DNA of 7,108 nt, taken from contig CALKTZ010000488.1 in the NCBI GenBank assembly GCA_937997355.1, positions 1 through 7,108 of the forward strand, in the 5' to 3' direction. The number at the start of each line of letters is the position of its first letter. The first letter of the stretch is position 1. The position numbers were made by a program, and so were the translations under genes. Under the pieces are notes generated by a model. It was not told where the DNA came from. It was given only the letters and a program-made list of their open reading frames with translations, and ran no database searches. The stretch is from an uncultured Planctomycetales bacterium (lineage in GTDB: Bacteria; Planctomycetota; Planctomycetia; Isosphaerales; Isosphaeraceae). Positions 4,910 to 7,108 of the stretch are shown here, piece after piece.

Positions 4910-6411
4910 TCGTCTCGCAAAGGCCCCAACTTCCGTTTGACCACGTTCCGCATCAATTCGAGCGGCGCGGTCATCCCGGTGTATAAATTGAATTGATGGG
5001 CAGCCTGGAGCACGAACATTTCCACGCCGGTGACCACCGAGGCACCCCGTTCCCGCGCCAGCTTGATCAGCATCGTATTCTCGGGATGATAGATCGTATC
5101 GAAGACCATCATCCCCGCCCGGGAGAATGCGGCGGGGGGGAGCGGCGTGTCGTCGACGTCGGGGTGCATGCCGACCGGCGTGCAATTGACCACGACGTCG
5201 GTCAGGAGGCTGGCGCGCCCGGCCCAGGTCACGGTCCGGCAGCTCACCTCCTCGGCGAGCGCGGTCGCGCGCTCATCGTGCCGGTTGGTGATCGTCACCA
5301 CCGCCCCCCGGCGCTCCAACCCGAAGGCGATCGAGCGGGCGACGCCGCCGGCCCCCAGGATGAGCACCTGCTTCTCGAAGAGGGGGCTCGGCCCGTCGTC
5401 GGCGCTCCGCCCCCCCATCGCCATTTCGAGCGAATCCATCGCCGCGCGATAGTCGGTGTTGAGCCCGGTCCGCTCCCCCGTGTTCGCGTCGATCAGAACC
5501 GTGTTGCAGGCCTTCGTGCGATCGACGGCCCCTTCCTTCTGGTGCAGCAGCGGCAGGATGGCCTCCTTGTGGGGGATCGTGACGCTGCACCCCTTGATGC
5601 CGAGCCAGGCGAGATCCTCGAAGAAGGACGGGAGGCTGCCGTCCGGGACGCGGAACGGGACCAGCACCTTGTTGAGCCCGAGGTGGCGGAACGCCGCGTT
5701 ATGGACGGCGGGGCTCAGGCTCTGCTCGATCGGGTCGCCGATGACGGCGTAGACCTCGGTCTGGCTGTTGATCCGGTTGTAATGAAAATCGCGCTGGAGG
5801 CGGCGGAAGGAGAACATCCCCGGGGCGAATTGCCGTTCGGGATTGAACCCGGCATACGTGAATGGGGCGCCGTACTTGGCCCCGAGGATGCGTGTGAATG
5901 CCCCGATCTCCCCCATCGCGATCGTGATCGCCGGGAACTTCGCGGTCGTGGCATAACGCAGAACCTGCGAGGCTTCGGCGAGGGTCTTCGTCTGGACGGC
6001 GATCTTGATGATGTCCGGGTCCAGCTCCTCGCAACGGTAGACGACGTCGTCCAGGTCTTCCGGCATCGCCTGCATGTTGTGATAGCTGACGATGCGCTTG
6101 GTCTTGCCATACCGGCGGATCTCGGGGGCGATGTCGACCTCGATGTCGACGTAATCGACGCCGAGCACGATCGCCTCGCGGAGGAGTTGCTGCCGCTTCT
6201 CCTCCTGGCCGCGCCACAGGCCGCCGTCGGCGGTCCGGCGGATCGTGCAGACGATCGGCGTATGACGCACCTTGAGGATTCGCTTCAGGTCGACATCGCG
6301 GCGAAGGCAGTCGAGCCGCAATTCCACCAGATCGGCCCCGGCCTCAGCCGCGGCCTTCCATTCCTCCAGGAGCGAGGAATGCCGCCCTCGACCAATCGTC
6401 GCGCAAATCAT
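4906..6411 (-). CDS. aroDE: Bifunctional 3-dehydroquinate dehydratase / shikimate dehydrogenase (AroD-AroE fusion)
   Basis: A 501-residue cytoplasmic fusion doing steps three and four of the shikimate pathway: 3-dehydroquinate to 3-dehydroshikimate, then NADPH-dependent reduction to shikimate. The type I dehydratase domain (about 1-212) shows ELRLD (30-34), E91 in DIEVD, the catalytic His H111 in SYHNM, the Schiff-base Lys K136 in DIIKIAV, and R174 in FTRILG. The loop that ends in APGQ in the E. coli and plant enzymes reads APGM here (M199). The dehydrogenase domain (about 218-497) has SLSPAVHN (231-238), the catalytic K282 in TIPHKE, N303 in CNTV, and D320 in NTDYRAAM. It also has the Rossmann loop GAGGVARS (353-360), NRHDER (376-381) typical of NADP specificity, NCTPVGMHP, and Q469 in FVLQAAHQF. 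Such AroD-AroE fusions are known from plants, chlamydiae and planctomycetes. The start at 6411 opens directly with the first barrel strand (MICATIG). Only a distant GGGGA (6427-6423) serves as ribosome binding site, inside a small hairpin. It is the first gene of the coupled aroDE-aroK-prepilin peptidase set. Confidence 0.96.
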   Translation of the reverse strand: MICATIGRGRHSSLLEEWKAAAEAGADLVELRLDCLRRDVDLKRILKVRHTPIVCTIRRTADGGLWRGQEEKRQQLLREAIVLGVDYVDIEVDIAPEIRRYGKTKRIVSYHNMQAMPEDLDDVVYRCEELDPDIIKIAVQTKTLAEASQVLRYATTAKFPAITIAMGEIGAFTRILGAKYGAPFTYAGFNPERQFAPGMFSFRRLQRDFHYNRINSQTEVYAVIGDPIEQSLSPAVHNAAFRHLGLNKVLVPFRVPDGSLPSFFEDLAWLGIKGCSVTIPHKEAILPLLHQKEGAVDRTKACNTVLIDANTGERTGLNTDYRAAMDSLEMAMGGRSADDGPSPLFEKQVLILGAGGVARSIAFGLERRGAVVTITNRHDERATALAEEVSCRTVTWAGRASLLTDVVVNCTPVGMHPDVDDTPLPPAAFSRAGMMVFDTIYHPENTMLIKLARERGASVVTGVEMFVLQAAHQFNLYTGMTAPLELMRNVVKRKLGPLRDE

Positions 6412-6621
6412 CGTTCGCTAAGTCCCCGCGACGGGGCCCCCCTCGTCGAGCCTAACCGGCCTGCAATTACGCCTCGCGACCGCGCCAAGGAGATTGTACG
6501 GCAACGACTTCACTCGATGGTAGGGGTCCCGGTCCGTTTCCCGAAGTTCTCGTGCGGCCTGGCGCATCCGGATGAGTTCGGCCCGCCCGGGGCCGGCCGG
6601 ATGAGCCCTGAAAGCCTCGGA
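6412..6621. other. Intergenic spacer upstream of aroDE
   Basis: No gene is visible in these 210 bases. On the minus strand a TACAAT hexamer at 6498-6493 could be a -10 element for aroDE, giving a leader of roughly 75 bases, but no good -35 lies 16-18 bases before it. Close to the start codon, ccccg (6424-6428) and cgggg (6432-6436) can form a tight stem with a three-base loop that includes the only Shine-Dalgarno-like bases. Near the upstream gene's end are a 10-base palindrome, catccggatg (6565-6574), and a 9-base direct repeat, ccggatgag (6568-6576 and 6597-6605). No terminator with a T-tract is seen after the TIM-barrel gene. Confidence 0.4.
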
Positions 6622-7108
6622 TCAAGCCTCAACCAGCGAGCGGATTCGATCGAGCCCGCGCCGGACGACTTCCAACGGATCTTGCGCCCAGAGGGCCTCG
6701 TTGAAGAGTTCCAGGGAGATCGGCCCGCGATAGTCGATCGATCGCAGGTTGGCGATCACGCGAGGCAGATCGGCGATCCCCTCGCCGAGCATCACGCGGT
6801 CGCCGTCAACCTGCGTCAACGGGTCGGGCGTCGCGGGGACGTCGTTGATGTGGAAGCAGGAGATTCGCGAACCGGGCACGAGGAGCAGGTCGTCGATCGT
6901 CCCACCGCCTCGGATCATGTGGAAGACGTCGGCCACGATCCTGGCCTCCGGATCGCCCGTCCCCGAGGCGATCGCCCAGGCGCCCGAGACGTTCTTGATC
7001 CCGTCCACGAAGCCCAGGAATTCCATGGATGGGAGGACGCCCAGCCGCTTGCCCATGTCGAGCAGGTCGCCGAACCGGCGGGTGGCCCGATCCATGTCGA
7101 CCACTTCC
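6622..7108 (-). CDS. Sugar phosphate isomerase/epimerase-like TIM-barrel protein, N-terminus outside the window
   Basis: The visible part is the C-terminal 160 or so residues of a xylose-isomerase-like (AP endonuclease 2 family) TIM barrel, a family usually about 260-300 residues long. The frame is open to the right edge, so GTG 7104 is not taken as the true start. Counting from that GTG, the likely metal and active-site residues are E28 in SMEFLGF, D59 and H62 in ADVFHMIRGG, H85 in CFHINDVPA, R103 in GDRVMLGEG, and E132 in ISLELFNE. These are the expected strand-end positions for a divalent-metal isomerase or epimerase. The substrate cannot be read from the sequence. Relatives include inosose dehydratases/isomerases, sugar 3-epimerases and 3-dehydroshikimate dehydratases. 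The last option is noteworthy because the next gene downstream is aroDE. The gene is on the same strand as aroDE but 210 bases away, so co-transcription is uncertain. Confidence 0.85.
   Translation of the reverse strand, partial: EVVDMDRATRRFGDLLDMGKRLGVLPSMEFLGFVDGIKNVSGAWAIASGTGDPEARIVADVFHMIRGGGTIDDLLLVPGSRISCFHINDVPATPDPLTQVDGDRVMLGEGIADLPRVIANLRSIDYRGPISLELFNEALWAQDPLEVVRRGLDRIRSLVEA

Noticed and set aside
4910..5185. N-terminal extension of shikimate kinase inside aroDE
   Set aside because: The 92 extra residues are Arg/Gly-rich, overlap conserved AroE codons in another frame, and are unnecessary because ATG 4909 gives a normal kinase start with an ATGA overlap.
6565..6605. Palindrome catccggatg and repeated ccggatgag between the TIM-barrel gene and aroDE
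   Set aside because: They are short, built from common GC-rich words, and have no T-tract that would make a terminator. Not enough for a repeat or regulatory call.
1..7108. Mobile elements, CRISPR arrays, tRNA or rRNA genes, toxin-antitoxin or defence genes
   Set aside because: Reading both strands, I found no transposase or integrase motifs, spaced repeats, tRNA-like cloverleaf or conserved rRNA segment. The genes are housekeeping and envelope functions.

Overview
The window is GC-rich chromosomal DNA from a bacterium that is most likely a planctomycete, possibly from the Isosphaeraceae/Gemmataceae side of the phylum. The assignment is an inference from the gene content taken together: a PEP-CTERM surface protein, a DUF4112 protein, a fused AroD-AroE protein, a LapA-like membrane protein, a prepilin peptidase and a coiled-coil lipoprotein. 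No rRNA gene or other phylogenetic marker is present to confirm it.

Left part, + strand (1-1932). A possible divergent gene leaves the window at its left edge (start at 39, minus strand, strong ribosome binding site). A roughly 380-base spacer follows, AT-richer than its surroundings in its right half, with two good inverted repeats. It leads to a secreted PEP-CTERM protein (420-1136) resembling the Npun_F0296 family. After a candidate terminator hairpin comes a small DUF4112 membrane protein (1387-1932).

Middle and right part, minus strand (1950-7108). In transcription order, right to left, these are: the C-terminal part of a xylose-isomerase-like TIM-barrel enzyme cut by the window edge; bifunctional 3-dehydroquinate dehydratase/shikimate dehydrogenase (aroDE); shikimate kinase (aroK); a type IV prepilin peptidase; a two-helix LapA-domain protein; and a coiled-coil lipoprotein that meets the DUF4112 gene tail to tail. 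aroDE-aroK and aroK-prepilin peptidase each overlap by the four bases ATGA, so these three genes are almost certainly one translationally coupled operon. The fused AroDE and AroK carry out three consecutive steps of the shikimate pathway (3-dehydroquinate to shikimate 3-phosphate). The peptidase matures type IV pilin-like or pseudopilin-like proteins and is metabolically unrelated, so its tight coupling to aroK is the most notable feature of the layout.

I see no mobile element, CRISPR array, tRNA or rRNA gene, and no convincing new defence or biosynthetic system. The points most worth checking are the aro-prepilin peptidase coupling, a Gln-to-Met change in the dehydratase active-site loop of AroDE, the possible shikimate-pathway link of the truncated TIM-barrel enzyme, and the structured leader upstream of the PEP-CTERM gene.
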